A DNA stretch of 64,000 nucleotides from Candidatus Bathyarchaeota archaeon (GTDB lineage: Archaea; Thermoproteota; Bathyarchaeia; TCS64), in assembly GCA_026014815.1 (NCBI GenBank), contig JAOZHP010000048.1:1-64000 (forward strand), written 5' to 3'. Within the stretch, counting starts at the first letter, position 1. Every line of letters begins with the position of its first letter. Positions 35,901 to 45,108 of the stretch are shown piece by piece. The notes under the pieces were generated by a model. It saw only the letters and a list, made by a program, of their open reading frames with translations. It did no database searches and had not been told where the DNA came from. The position numbers and the translations under genes were made by a program.

Positions 35901-37958
35901 AGCACTGTTGGTATCAAGTTCTACAACATAGATGGCACCAACGTTATGGCGAAGGAGAATGACCTTCGGTACAATAAAATCGGTATTATGATCGCATCTG
36001 TAGGTGATGCAACGGTCGCTAGTGCACAATTCAATAACTTAGTTGATAATGCTATTGGTATACAGAATGATGCAGCTCTTGGCCTATTCGACGCTACCCT
36101 GAACTATTGGGGTACAACTGACGCAGACAAAATAGAAACACTGATCACAGGATTCGAACTTGAATCAAGTGAAAACGCCTTAACTGAATGGTCAACTACA
36201 CAGGCAAAAAGTGGATATTACTCGGTACACTTACAGACGACCGGAACCCCTAGCAGCGGAGACGAAGCCAGAATAGTAATTCCAGTATCTGGCATGACCC
36301 TTGGAGACCTAGACACGATCTCATGGTGGGAATACCTAGTTACAGGATATCCGCCTCACGTCGATGTCATCTTAGATCTTGACGGGGATGGTGTGTACGG
36401 AGAACTTGATGATGCTCTGGTCTTTGAGTACGCCCACAACACACTAGATCACTACGCTGAAGCCCCCATGCCCTATGGTGCCTTGACAGGTGCCTGGTAT
36501 GAGACCTTCAGCGACGATGGACAGGGACCAACAGAGATAAACGATGCATCAATGGCTTGGGCCACGAAGGGCGCCCCAGGTGCCCCTCCAGTGAGCGACA
36601 ACTTCTTCTTCCACAGTCTAGCAGATTGGAAGACTGGTGTAACATATACTGCAACTGACCAATCAGAGAAGACAATAAACAGCGACTCCAAAATATTGAG
36701 GCTAGAGATCGAGATCGACAACTGGGTAGTACAATCTGAGGCTTACGTAGACCTCGTTTATGTCAACATAGACAAAAACGTTGATTACAGTCCTTGGCTG
36801 AGCAATTTTAAAGACTCAGACTTAGACGATGACGGCTTCAAAGACTATGAAGAAGATCTCTTAGGCACAGACCCAAACGATCCAGACGACGATCTTGGTG
36901 CTCCAATAGAGGATATTAAGGTTGAGCTTGTTACCGATGGAACGGGAACTGTAGATGCCTCCGTTGAGGCTGATACCACGGTTGACTATGAGGCAAACGA
37001 TGATGCAACTATTGTTGTAGCCAAGTACGAGGATGCCCCCGAAGATGAGTCTTCATTTCAAGGGGTAGGCGACTATATAGACGTCCACGTTGATGATCCG
37101 ACGAACCTAGATAGCATAACGATAACAATGCATTACGACCCAGCGGATGTTATAGGTGAAGAAGAATACTTGAGGATGCACTACTGGACGGGCTCAGCTT
37201 GGGCACCATGCAGCAACTCAGGGGTAGACACTACCTCTCACGAGGTATGGGCTATTCTAGACTGGACAACAACGACTCCAGACCTAAGCTACTTATCAGG
37301 TAGCGTTTTTGGTCCAGGAACCCCGCCGCCAGAGATCGTTCTATCACCTGACACAGGGTTCGCAACTACAATAACGGGCGACTGGTTCTCAGCCGGAAAC
37401 CCTGTTGTAACAATAAAATGGGATGGCACAACATTAACAACGATACCCGTCGAGGTAACCGTAGAAGATGATGGCACTTTCGTAGCCATTATCACGGCAC
37501 TCGACGCTGATGCTGGTGACTATACCATCACAGCAGATGATGGGACTGCTCCCATAGCTTCCGAAACCTTCACTATTCCAGATATGACAGGTCCACAGGG
37601 ACTACAAGGACCAAAGGGACAGAAAGGGTCAACCGGATCAACTGGTCCCAGAGGCCTAGCCGGATCACAGGGCGAGCAAGGACCAGCCGGAGAAACGGGA
37701 CCAGCGGGATCCCAGGGCGAGCCTGGTCCACAGGGGCCACAAGGTGAGCAAGGAACAGCAGGACCACAAGGCGAGCCTGGCCCACAGGGACCACAAGGTG
37801 AGCAAGGAACAACAGGACCCCAGGGAGAACTTGGACCACAGGGAGAGCCCGGACAATCTGCAACCATCCCCGTAGCAACGGTGGGAGGACTAACGACTCT
37901 GGCAGCTGTCATAGGCGCTATCGCCACCATCCTAGCCCAAAAACGACTCAAAGCCTAG
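32928..37958 (+). CDS. Giant secreted beta-helix protein with collagen-like tract
   Basis: 1676 residues. A signal peptide (about residues 12-34) is followed by a beta-sandwich-like region. Two right-handed beta-helix regions of the NosD/PL type come next (starting near 442 at [20 protein letters not shown] and near 756 at [20 protein letters not shown]). A calcium-type linker [15 protein letters not shown] lies near 1300, then Ig-like parts, then about 29 unbroken Gly-X-Y triplets (1554-1642), and last a membrane anchor (about 1651-1672) before KRLKA. It is anchored outside the cell, perhaps as an adhesin or sheath protein. The C-terminal triplets repeat at the DNA level. Confidence 0.88.
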   Translation: MKLNKNETNRITAKLLIVAFMISAMIFVVPVMANTVESSTMRFEGTLIETTPGVFTGTIPLTAVFDVYARDGAIAAFADERGLVGPTLIITDHDAYPTWDPDVPDWDYYALTLTTDSWQLVYSGEDSWEIGGAVPMSGTMDWNTMYAVETDVGYCFGTEGEALGADTGWAADNGGGVACWDLDWVWGSEVVPLEYPGFDVSVTDLGGGSYTVTLTPAHSEKIQIVTSDEVLDLPLSKMDQHFSSETIDASTGDTLLTGSVTLEGFELGTGNDVWYEVGLVSDATYLGYSRLHNKGVYMIALWTGTQYKVHIQNVPGQDSCEYIGDDLSYFLIDEETFDFEIKYYEVTSSEGKVDLRIDDGSGWSDWKSYDYTDNEEALFYEWSPEEAIAYGYTGDDDLTNARIVSQIFVCSGTTKTFTTAYDNIQVNSVPYELSPRVLNTNTEKGYSGIQAAIDTASSGDTILVNPGTYKEHIVIEESDISLIGEDRETTIIDATQDSSWTYPKPGILLDGISGVTVSGFTIRDAAMQEEGDPWAKDAYGPGPQALAGILIYGSSGSTIEDNIFINNYWQIFLCAEAASAGYTDCDNNRIADNIISDSENDGVYLYSDGGVFVENTEIVNNEITNAYGTYASGVEFWGWPEGGPTPTITCTVIEGNTIADCTYGVRIRDDVSDITETSINNNDITGSTIYAIYNGVDSTVDATMNWWGTTDSGEIDVMTSGNVEVYPWLTSEGGDPSVCVWIDENENDAYDAGELNYATIQEAIDIAVSGDTILVYPGTYDGNLIVYKEELTIQSTDGAEQTIIDASKVDKSTYTNQWGNSINYEWAETYDPGLLRNGFDIWSDGVTIDGFTIINAEFTDEYNRGIGILVGSISTTYAGFVPWNLDEWSGIIPNPDTPTPTGVTLKNNLIDGASDGVYIWASSGNIIEYNDIRNTKPLGGTGIQVYDGGTDNIIRHNNIENTVDGVSICGAWPDVLLDVSNTQVIGNRIIGSTVGIKFYNIDGTNVMAKENDLRYNKIGIMIASVGDATVASAQFNNLVDNAIGIQNDAALGLFDATLNYWGTTDADKIETLITGFELESSENALTEWSTTQAKSGYYSVHLQTTGTPSSGDEARIVIPVSGMTLGDLDTISWWEYLVTGYPPHVDVILDLDGDGVYGELDDALVFEYAHNTLDHYAEAPMPYGALTGAWYETFSDDGQGPTEINDASMAWATKGAPGAPPVSDNFFFHSLADWKTGVTYTATDQSEKTINSDSKILRLEIEIDNWVVQSEAYVDLVYVNIDKNVDYSPWLSNFKDSDLDDDGFKDYEEDLLGTDPNDPDDDLGAPIEDIKVELVTDGTGTVDASVEADTTVDYEANDDATIVVAKYEDAPEDESSFQGVGDYIDVHVDDPTNLDSITITMHYDPADVIGEEEYLRMHYWTGSAWAPCSNSGVDTTSHEVWAILDWTTTTPDLSYLSGSVFGPGTPPPEIVLSPDTGFATTITGDWFSAGNPVVTIKWDGTTLTTIPVEVTVEDDGTFVAIITALDADAGDYTITADDGTAPIASETFTIPDMTGPQGLQGPKGQKGSTGSTGPRGLAGSQGEQGPAGETGPAGSQGEPGPQGPQGEQGTAGPQGEPGPQGPQGEQGTTGPQGELGPQGEPGQSATIPVATVGGLTTLAAVIGAIATILAQKRLKA

Positions 37959-37975
37959 TCTTATATCCTAACCCC

Positions 37976-37983
37976 TTTTTTTT
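37976..37983 (+). terminator. Poly-T terminator
   Basis: A run of eight T follows the stop of the giant surface protein by 17 bases. Such T-tracts end archaeal transcripts. It lies just before the next ribosome-binding site (GAGGTAA), so some read-through is possible. Confidence 0.45.
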
Positions 37984-37995
37984 GAGGTAACCACA

Positions 37996-38262
37996 TTGCA
38001 CAGTAAAAAAGACGAGGACTTCCTCAAGCAGCGTAGCAGGGATAACCTCGTAGAGACATATTGGGAAGAGCTCCACAAGGTCATTGAAGGCAATAACTGC
38101 GTAGACCTACTGCCCAACGGCGTAAGACGGCGACTTAGGCGGTACGGGATCCTATTAAAGATAGGGAGCAAGTACCCCGTCACTCAGCTGGGCAGGGAGA
38201 TATTAGCGAAGAGGCGAGCAACAAGTTCGTCCAATTATGTGAGAGGTATGTTTTATGGATGA
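37996..38262 (+). CDS. Small winged-helix protein, paralogue of 4370-4627
   Basis: 88 residues starting with TTG 37996 after GAGGTAA; the alignment with the copy at 4370 (MYSK versus MHSKK) confirms this start. Shared core: EELHKVIEGNNCVDLLPNGV then RRRLRRYGILLKIGSKYPVT. It is likely DNA-binding. It heads five small overlapping or closely spaced genes. Confidence 0.65.
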   Translation: MHSKKDEDFLKQRSRDNLVETYWEELHKVIEGNNCVDLLPNGVRRRLRRYGILLKIGSKYPVTQLGREILAKRRATSSSNYVRGMFYG

Positions 38263-38503
38263 AACAGAAGAATATGTCTATACTTCGTGGACCAAGGGAG
38301 TCAAGAATTTCATTGAAGGCAAGCCAAGTTTACTCACCAAGGTTCTAGACTGGATCAGAAACCGGTTCCGTAGAAAGCCTGAGAGAATGCCTCAACCTTA
38401 CAGGGATATCAATCTCTGGGAAGTGGAGACAAAGCCCCTCGGCACCGCCTTCGGACGAGCCTACATCATAGACGACGAAGAGGAGTACCTAGGGCGATCA
38501 TAA
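38255..38503 (+). CDS. Hypothetical 82-residue protein
   Basis: Overlaps the end of the wHTH gene by eight bases and shares a TAATG junction with the next gene. It contains an amphipathic helix (TKGVKNFIEGKPSLLTKVLD), a basic patch (NRFRRKPERM) and an acidic end (DDEEEYLGRS). Not recognised. Confidence 0.55.
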   Translation: MDETEEYVYTSWTKGVKNFIEGKPSLLTKVLDWIRNRFRRKPERMPQPYRDINLWEVETKPLGTAFGRAYIIDDEEEYLGRS

Positions 38504-38730
38504 TGAAACAGTATGTTTTGATCAAGGGAAACCTTGCCCCTGGAGAGAAGATGCAAGTAGATGGTCCTCGAGACACGCCGTTCACAGAGGAGGCGAACGC
38601 CCTGAATGCGGATCACTTTGCCCACGTCAGGAAGCATTGGAAAGGCCACTACGAGGGCGACGGGACTGATCGGAGATGGGTCTGGGACAAGGAGTACATC
38701 TGGCTCAACAAGGAAATTAAAAATGAGTAA
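38503..38730 (+). CDS. Hypothetical 75-residue protein
   Basis: Starts at the TAATG overlap with the preceding gene: MKQYVLIKGNLAPGEKMQVD and later HWKGHYEGDGTDRRWVW. Rich in Trp, His and charged residues. Not recognised; it belongs to the small-gene run. Confidence 0.5.
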   Translation: MKQYVLIKGNLAPGEKMQVDGPRDTPFTEEANALNADHFAHVRKHWKGHYEGDGTDRRWVWDKEYIWLNKEIKNE

Positions 38731-38812
38731 AGCTGATACCCTCGGGTATGATCTACTCTATGCCTACGTCTTCTTCGGAGCCAGGTATATCATAGTGAAA
38801 CTGAGGAGATGA
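38723..38812 (+). CDS. Possible 29-residue peptide
   Basis: MSKADTLGYDLLYAYVFFGA then RYIIVKLRR, starting within the last codons of the previous gene. One hydrophobic helix followed by basic residues. Supported only by the tight packing of this run. Confidence 0.3.
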   Translation: MSKADTLGYDLLYAYVFFGARYIIVKLRR

Positions 38813-38820
38813 AGAGTTAG

Positions 38821-38958
38821 ATGATAAGCAAAACAACAGCCCATGAGATCATCAAGATAGTACTCGAGAGGTACGACATCAGGGAAGAGCTCCCTCAGGA
38901 GGACCTCGATGAGATGTTAACGGAGATACAAGAATGCGTCTCCCATATCAGAGTATAG
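38821..38958 (+). CDS. Hypothetical 45-residue protein
   Basis: ATG 38821, eight bases after the previous stop, with TGAGGAGATGAAGAG in front. It reads MISKTTAHEIIKIVLERYDI then REELPQEDLDEMLTEIQECV, a clean two-helix pattern with strong coding character. Family unknown. Confidence 0.45.
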   Translation: MISKTTAHEIIKIVLERYDIREELPQEDLDEMLTEIQECVSHIRV

Positions 38959-39205
38959 GACGAGGAACATAGTAATCGTGTTGGATAACCAATACTTCGA
39001 AAAGTTGGCTCCGAGTCAAACCATCAGGTGGATTCTCTAAAATGTATTACTAATTTTTATCGGCAAAAAGCCACGCATACTTTGGTATCACAGTAAACTC
39101 TATGTCAAGTCTTCACTTACCGCCATTAAAAAAACCAGTCCCATCGTTAACGGCACGCGCAGAGTTTTAGATAAATCTTTATCATTGTAACTATTATATG
39201 AAAGT

Positions 39206-40609
39206 GTGTTAAATTCAGTTGATCCGTTAAATAACACAATAATAGATTTTTTAATGTCTAAATCGAATGAAACGGCGGAATATGATTTTAAATATCTGGT
39301 TAATCTGAGAAAGAGTGGCGATTTTGTAAAAATCGCGGAAGATATTTTTGCTATGTCTAACTACGGAGGGGGTTTCCTTCTATTTGGATTCAAAGAGCGC
39401 GAGGGTCATGCAGGTTATGACCCTTTAGGTCTCCCTGATAGCTATTCCATTGACGGGGCAGCTATTCAAAGGAAATTTAATTCCTATTCGAACGAGCCAA
39501 TTACACTGTATTATAAGGAATATACTCGATCGATAAGAACAGATGATTCAGAAGAATTACGTAGATTTGCGATTCTCTATGTTCCTCCAGGGCAGGTTGA
39601 ATTATACCCCATAAAAGAGGGAAATTACCGCGATCAGCAGGGTCGTAAGAAAACAGTCTTCAGGGACAAGGATATCCTGATTCGTCGTGGTAGTGTTACT
39701 GATAGAGCCACCCCATCAGAGCGAAGCTGGATTACAAAAAGATTGTTAGACGAAGAATTTCAAATTGGCCTTCTAAGTGGAGATCCAGACACAGTTAACG
39801 AACACATATATAGCAATATTTTCGAGTTACGTCGTTTACCTAATTTTGTGTACGAATGCTGTCTGAATCAACGAGAAAACTTACGGAAATTCAGATGGAG
39901 CGCAAGAGTCGAGAATATTGCTTTTGTAAATCGAGGTGATTTCATCTATTCCTTTGAAAACCTGAATGTTGACTCTTTGAATGAATTTTTTTACACCACT
40001 ACCCATAACAAGATATCAACAAAAGAATTTCTTGAAGATAACGACAATGAAATACTATTCAAGTGGTTATTAAATAGTGAGATTAGTTTATATTTGTTAA
40101 ATGAGGGGTTTAGGTACGATAGCAAATATGGAAACACATATTTCTTCCCAAAAACCCCTGATTCAAATGAAAGAAAAGTATCTTGGCAATCAAGATATAG
40201 GAAATCAACAAGATTTGTTGTTAGATATTATTACGAACAAAATCTAAATAGTTATTTATATAGACACGATGCAGCAGAATTAAGGTTTACTAATATTGGT
40301 GAAAGTTATTATCTTACAATAAAGCCACGTATAATATTAAGCTATAATGGAATGAATGCTGTACATGATTCTAAACAGGGTCCTATTATAACAAGGTTAT
40401 TACATGATGAATATAATGATAAATATTTAAACAATGTTTTATTTTGGATATCACAATTTAAAGGTGATGATGAATCAATAACATTGAATGATAGATTAAA
40501 CATATCACGAATACCTAAAATTTTGGAGTTTAATAAAGGAATTAGATATGATAGACCAAAAACGGAGTTTAATGATAGAATAGAAGAAATGTATATGTTG
40601 GGTGAATAG
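39206..40609 (+). CDS. AlbA_2/Schlafen-like effector fused to an APAZ-like domain
   Basis: 467 residues, starting with GTG 39206, about 26-35 bases after an AT-rich TATA-like stretch. The N-terminal domain (about 18-185) has the AlbA_2 (RecG/DHS-like, Schlafen) pattern: ETAEYDFKYLV, AMSNYGGGFLLFGFKE, and the end block DILIRRGSVTDRATPSE. The C-terminal part (about 190-450), with RHDAAELRFTNIGESYYLTI and LNNVLFWISQF, resembles the APAZ domain that partners short Argonautes. The gene ends eight bases inside the extended frame of the pAgo gene. In known short pAgo systems the APAZ partner carries the toxic effector, for example TIR, SIR2 or a nuclease. Confidence 0.78.
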   Translation: MLNSVDPLNNTIIDFLMSKSNETAEYDFKYLVNLRKSGDFVKIAEDIFAMSNYGGGFLLFGFKEREGHAGYDPLGLPDSYSIDGAAIQRKFNSYSNEPITLYYKEYTRSIRTDDSEELRRFAILYVPPGQVELYPIKEGNYRDQQGRKKTVFRDKDILIRRGSVTDRATPSERSWITKRLLDEEFQIGLLSGDPDTVNEHIYSNIFELRRLPNFVYECCLNQRENLRKFRWSARVENIAFVNRGDFIYSFENLNVDSLNEFFYTTTHNKISTKEFLEDNDNEILFKWLLNSEISLYLLNEGFRYDSKYGNTYFFPKTPDSNERKVSWQSRYRKSTRFVVRYYYEQNLNSYLYRHDAAELRFTNIGESYYLTIKPRIILSYNGMNAVHDSKQGPIITRLLHDEYNDKYLNNVLFWISQFKGDDESITLNDRLNISRIPKILEFNKGIRYDRPKTEFNDRIEEMYMLGE

Positions 40610-40610
40610 G

Positions 40611-42158
40611 ATGTCGTTTCATACGTTTTTTGTGGATGAGCCAGATTTAATATTCGGAGGACAAAAAGAAGAAAAGGATCCTAAATTAGGATTGAAACAC
40701 CATGGACCATATTTTTCCCAAGATGAGAAAACTTACAGTCCAACACAAGCGAGAATTGGTATAATCGGTACAAGCCATACAATTTTCTTGATGAACAATA
40801 TTTTGGATCTAATTAAAAAATCGATAAGTAGTGATAATAGTAATAAGTGGCTTTTTCCTGATTATCCTGGAGCATCGGCAGAACTAGGGATTCGATGTGA
40901 ATTTATAACATCTAATACTTGGAATGAACGACTTTTAACTCACGAATTAGAGAATATCGTCAAAATTGATGATCCCAATGTCAGAATAAATGAAGCTGTC
41001 GAATTATATGCGAGTAAATTTGAAAATATACTTATCGAGGGCTCTGGTCCAGATGTAATAATTTGTACTTTACCTTATGCCATTGAAAATTACTGTGGAA
41101 TATCTGAACATACACGAGGGGCTAAAAAACCGAAGTTTACAGAACTTGAAAAACGTGTTGCCCAATTCAAACAGAGTGGTCAAAGTTTCCTTGATACATG
41201 GATAGTAGATGTTGATGATGACAAAGATTCCAACACAATTATAGACGATGATAAAAAGAAGGAGAAAAGCTACGATTTTAGACGAGCGTTAAAAGGTCGC
41301 GCAATGAATTACGACCCACCATCACAGCTAATTAGAGAAAGTTCATTGGAAGGTATTTTAAACTGGTCCCCAACTCGTAGAGTACAACATCCTTCGACTT
41401 TTGCTTGGAACCTTTCGACTGGTCTTTACTACAAAGCGCGCGGAAGACCTTGGAGGTTGGCCAAGCTTGAGGAGGGCTCTTGTTATATTGGAATTGCTTT
41501 TTATAAAAACAAATTAAACCCAAGTGAGAACATCGAAACCTCGATGGCTCAAATATTTACTCACACAGGTCAAGGATTTGTATTACGAGGAAGTGACGTT
41601 ATACAAGACGAGTATACTCTAGATTATTATCTAAAAAAAGACCAAGCTGAGTCTCTTTTAGCCGATGCGTTAAACCTATACGAAGACAAAGTAAAAACAA
41701 AACCCAGAAGGATAGTTATTCACAAGACTTCATTATTTAATACTGAAGAACAGACAGGATTTAAGGCCGCTATTGGGAAAACCCCCTATGATTTTATTTC
41801 GATAAAAACGGAACGCGATTTCAAATTCTTACGCACAGGAAAATATCCAGTTTTACGAGGAACAGCTATTACATTAACACAAAATGAGTGTCTGTTGTAT
41901 GCCACAGGATACACGCCTCGCATTAGAACATATCCCGGTCATAGAATTCCGCTACCTCTAAAAATAACGCACATTGGTGATACAGAGATCAATATAATTT
42001 GTAAAGAAATACTGGGATTAACAAAACTGAATTGGAATACAACCCAATTTTCTACACAATATCCTATCACACTTGAATTTGCTCGTCGCGTGGGTCAGGT
42101 ATTATCCGAGTTACCAGAAGGTTGGATAATGAAAAACCATTATCGATACTATATGTAA
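40611..42158 (+). CDS. Short prokaryotic Argonaute (MID-PIWI)
   Basis: 515 residues from ATG 40611; the frame opens at 40602. The N-terminus has the short-pAgo entry pattern EPDLIFGGQKEEKDPKLGL then HHGPYF. The MID region holds RIGIIGTSHT and PDVIICTLPY. The PIWI region holds CYIGIAFYKN, GQGFVLRG and RRIVIHKTSLFN, and ends with PITLEFARRVGQVLSELPEG then YRYYM. The first catalytic Asp of slicing Argonautes (normally in IGIDxS) is replaced by IGIAFY, so it should bind guides but not cut. It is co-transcribed with the AlbA_2-APAZ gene and AT-rich like it. Confidence 0.88.
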   Translation: MSFHTFFVDEPDLIFGGQKEEKDPKLGLKHHGPYFSQDEKTYSPTQARIGIIGTSHTIFLMNNILDLIKKSISSDNSNKWLFPDYPGASAELGIRCEFITSNTWNERLLTHELENIVKIDDPNVRINEAVELYASKFENILIEGSGPDVIICTLPYAIENYCGISEHTRGAKKPKFTELEKRVAQFKQSGQSFLDTWIVDVDDDKDSNTIIDDDKKKEKSYDFRRALKGRAMNYDPPSQLIRESSLEGILNWSPTRRVQHPSTFAWNLSTGLYYKARGRPWRLAKLEEGSCYIGIAFYKNKLNPSENIETSMAQIFTHTGQGFVLRGSDVIQDEYTLDYYLKKDQAESLLADALNLYEDKVKTKPRRIVIHKTSLFNTEEQTGFKAAIGKTPYDFISIKTERDFKFLRTGKYPVLRGTAITLTQNECLLYATGYTPRIRTYPGHRIPLPLKITHIGDTEINIICKEILGLTKLNWNTTQFSTQYPITLEFARRVGQVLSELPEGWIMKNHYRYYM

Positions 42159-43035
42159 AAACCTACTTTTCAGACTTTGTTTAATGTCATTACTTAACAT
42201 TAATTCCATTATTTAACAGAAATCAACATTGGGGCGGTTAAAACGCGGATGAAACTACGACATATCCTATAAATTGGTGAGCAGCGGTTCGAAGCTGATG
42301 ACTTTGCAGAAGGCTTGGCCTCTCTTAGCTTTTCGATACCCCATACTTGGCTGCGGTTTGTGACGCTGATCCCGAGTATGACGTTTCTGGGAAGGCTTCC
42401 CCTAGGCGCATCATAAGCCACTTTCCAGATATGCACTTTTGCACATTTAGAAACACGATTATCAAGACCTATTTCATTTGTAGTGTTCACCAGAATAAAT
42501 ATTTTCTTTCATTTAAAACAACATTTTAATAATAAAGAAAAAAGCGTTTTACTTTAATAGATCAAAATTAATCAAAATAATTTTTTATTCAAAATATTGG
42601 CTGTTGACGATTACAGAACATATAATTTACCTCTATCTGACGATTATATGGCTATGGTAGGGCATACCATGAGTCCACTAAGTAGCCAGACCCTCACACG
42701 GATGGATGATCATGCTTAAAACCAAGATAAAATTATCACAGAGCAAGCTTGGATACAGTACGTAACGGGCCCAGCAGTAGTAGTACAAGACTCACAGTAC
42801 CCCTTTTAGGTTGGAGATGAATTATACTTGGAAATAGAGCCAACCACGGGAACAATGATACTATCAAAAAAACCCCAAGGCACATGACCTAACACCCAAA
42901 GGAATACTACTCAAATTCGATAAAACAATAAGCTCAGAACAAACAACACTCGTACAAATAACCGAATAGGTGAAACAAATATGATTGTGGAAAATTTCAC
43001 GCCTTGATAAGTAAACCATAGAAAATACAGTCACT
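42159..43035. other. Gene-free stretch with a decayed AbrB-like frame
   Basis: Around 42713-42885 there is a broken reading frame with VGDELYLEIEPTTGTMILSK, which resembles the strand pattern of SpoVT/AbrB antitoxin domains, but stops interrupt it. It may be a lost antitoxin gene next to the toxin pair. Nothing else is recognisable. Confidence 0.35.
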
Positions 43036-43380
43036 TTACCTTCTGTGTTTGTGTTTCTTATAAGAGGACTTTCTTGGTTCAATATCAAAGACCATTACCC
43101 AATTATCAGATATATCATCGCAATCGAAGCATTGTCTAAGATTTTTTATGTCAGGAAAGTCACGGCATTCTTCACAGATTTGATAAATAATTCGATCATC
43201 TCCTGCCCTGACCTTTCTAAATCCATGGAGAATTGGCCCTTTTAATTGGATAGAACCTTGAATGGGATCGTCACCAAGCTCATTCATTCGCTCAGTTATT
43301 CTTTCCCATCTGGGTTTAGCACGTTTTTTTAAGCGTTGAAGTTCTTTTTCGGGCTTACTTTGCATTCGAACTTCATACAT
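43036..43380 (-). CDS. RelE/ParE-family toxin
   Basis: 114 residues with the RelE-like core: MQSKPEKELQRLKKRAKPRW, then PIQGSIQLKGPILHGFRKVR followed by AGDDRIIYQI. A short Cys-rich insert (CEECRDF, CFDCDD) precedes the last strand. RelE toxins cut mRNA on the ribosome. It overlaps the upstream gene by eight bases, the usual antitoxin-toxin coupling. Confidence 0.8.
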   Translation of the reverse strand: MYEVRMQSKPEKELQRLKKRAKPRWERITERMNELGDDPIQGSIQLKGPILHGFRKVRAGDDRIIYQICEECRDFPDIKNLRQCFDCDDISDNWVMVFDIEPRKSSYKKHKHRR

Positions 43381-44017
43381 TTTCTAGCACGTCGCTGAGC
43401 TTGATTGAAGGCTTTGATTTCGCAGAATGAACAGATTTCACTAGCGAACTTAGCGCCTTAGGATTCAGGTAGATCTCTAAAGATGCTAGATCCTCTTCAC
43501 TAATCTTGAATTCTCGATCTGGATCCCAGATTGTTGGCCTTCTTAGGACATATCTCTTGGGATCAGTGTTGTGAATGGTAACCCTTGGATAAACGGGGTT
43601 TTTCATTCTGTGAACCAGATCAACAAGTTCATCCCTAGGAATATGTGCATATTTTCGATTTGTTCTCTTTATCTTGTCTGTGATAATTGAATTTTGATCG
43701 AAAATATGCGAGAACGCATCAAGTACCTTCAAGCCAAATGGAGTAGCGTTATGTGCTAATGGCGAAATCATATGAGCATTTTCAAGCTCAGAAACATCAT
43801 TTTGGAGTTCAGAACTAAAAGGGCCGTAATGAAGTTTTATAAAAGCATAGTTGAATCCCTTATAACCTTGGCCCTGCATCTCCTTTGATGAAAGAAAGGT
43901 CAGTTTTTGGAGGATCGTATCACCCACACCCTGTCCCGAGTCAGCAATGGTATATAATACTAAGAATTTGTCTACTATGCGCTCCTCAGGGGTCCTCCCA
44001 CCACGTTTTATCCTCAT
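43373..44017 (-). CDS. Putative antitoxin of the RelE-like toxin
   Basis: 214 residues. The N-terminal domain (LVLYTIADSGQGVGDTILQK then LTFLSSKEMQGQGYKGF and LHYGPFSSEL) resembles the YwgA/Panacea (DUF4065-like) group. The C-terminal tail (FKISEEDLASLEIYLNPKAL then a low-complexity end SIKLSDVLENV) is of the flexible neutralising type. It is first in the operon with the toxin. The family call is moderate. Confidence 0.6.
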   Translation of the reverse strand: MRIKRGGRTPEERIVDKFLVLYTIADSGQGVGDTILQKLTFLSSKEMQGQGYKGFNYAFIKLHYGPFSSELQNDVSELENAHMISPLAHNATPFGLKVLDAFSHIFDQNSIITDKIKRTNRKYAHIPRDELVDLVHRMKNPVYPRVTIHNTDPKRYVLRRPTIWDPDREFKISEEDLASLEIYLNPKALSSLVKSVHSAKSKPSIKLSDVLENV

Positions 44018-44904
44018 TTCAAACGACCCTGACTATTTCATGCGCATTCACATTCTGATGAATGATGTTCAAGTTTTTAGAGATGCGTTACTTATATAAC
44101 TTGTTGCATGAAGACAACGTTTCACAATTAATTTATTATGAATTATTAGTTAAAATAAATGAATTATCGGTGTGTTTCCTACTCTCATTGAGTACCCGCA
44201 ATATAATATGAAAATTATCTATCAATTAGTGATGATACAGGCATCTCTGCAAGCATAGTAGACTTTCAAAAGGGGGATTATACCCCACGAATGTGGGGTT
44301 ATGTCTTAACTGAGCAGTATAACCATAACCCTCTTAGTGACATTTCCACCTTTGAATTAGAGATAAGACGACTTATCAAGACAAGAGCTTAAGCTATCGA
44401 TAAGCCACAACCAAAGAAGAATTAGATTAAAAATTATGTAGATCTCGAGGCTCTTCTGATCAGTCCTAGCCACTTATTTTCTTTTAGGTTGAGGTTTAAT
44501 CCCGATGCTTCGGCTGGTTTCTGTCCGTCGAGGCTCATGTGGGGTCTTATAAAGTTGTAACAAGTTCTGAATCCCTACGCCAGTTCCTAGGCGAAGTTAG
44601 TCATCTTTCTGAATAAATGGAAGGTTCAGAACCCATGTCTTAATACTATCCGTACCAAAAGACAGATTATTATCCGAATCGAAAGAAGTAAAGGATACTC
44701 TAATGAAAGAAATGGAATACCTTAATTCAGTTTTTAAATGACATTCAACCCGATGGTGCGCTAAACATCCTCCTCACTACGTCGCTGCTATTTATGATAA
44801 TATGTATAGGTATCATCTAACAATTATTACGGTTACATTGGACTACGTAAAAGTACAAACCAAAAGTATAATATAGTAATACCAATACAAAGTACTAATG
44901 AAGA
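44018..44904. other. Gene-free stretch with a hairpin and a transposase remnant
   Basis: The inverted repeat ATACCCCAC-GAAT-GTGGGGTTAT (about 44279-44301) could be a terminator or operator. The minus-strand transposase end at 44434-44570 is described separately. No other gene is supported. Confidence 0.5.
44434..44570 (-). pseudogene. C-terminal remnant of an IS transposase
   Basis: On the minus strand the frame reads FRTCYNFIRPHMSLDGQKPA followed by EASGLNLNLKENKWLGLI and a stop at 44434. YNFIRPHxSLxGxxPAEA is the standard end of rve-type (IS6/IS481-like) transposases. Upstream the frame is broken by stops. Only this tail remains. Confidence 0.7.
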
Positions 44905-45108
44905 ATGTCCTCTAAAACGATCGAAAGGATATACGGAGCATTATATTATAGTGAACCACAGACCCCTAATGAGATTGCGAAGAGTCTCAAATTAAATCAA
45001 AAAACGGTGCAAAGCATTCTGTTGGAGTTAGCGATGACTAAAGGCGATGTCAAGTGGAAGAAAATAGGGCGATATAGAATTTTTTGGAAAGTGGAGAGAA
45101 ACGAATGA
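44905..45108 (+). CDS. Winged-helix regulator upstream of the RM genes
   Basis: 67 residues: IERIYGALYYSEPQTPNEIA then LKLNQKTVQSILLELAMTKG and a wing YRIFWKVE. It shares an ATGA junction with the methylase gene, so it is translationally coupled and may act as its controller protein. Confidence 0.7.
   Translation: MSSKTIERIYGALYYSEPQTPNEIAKSLKLNQKTVQSILLELAMTKGDVKWKKIGRYRIFWKVERNE

Noticed and set aside
37520..37951. Minus-strand frames of 143, 101 and 63 residues
   Set aside because: They are shadows of the Gly-X-Y repeat coding on the plus strand.
42209..42490. Minus-strand frame of 93 residues after the Argonaute gene
   Set aside because: No ribosome-binding site, family or coherent secondary structure pattern; probably chance.
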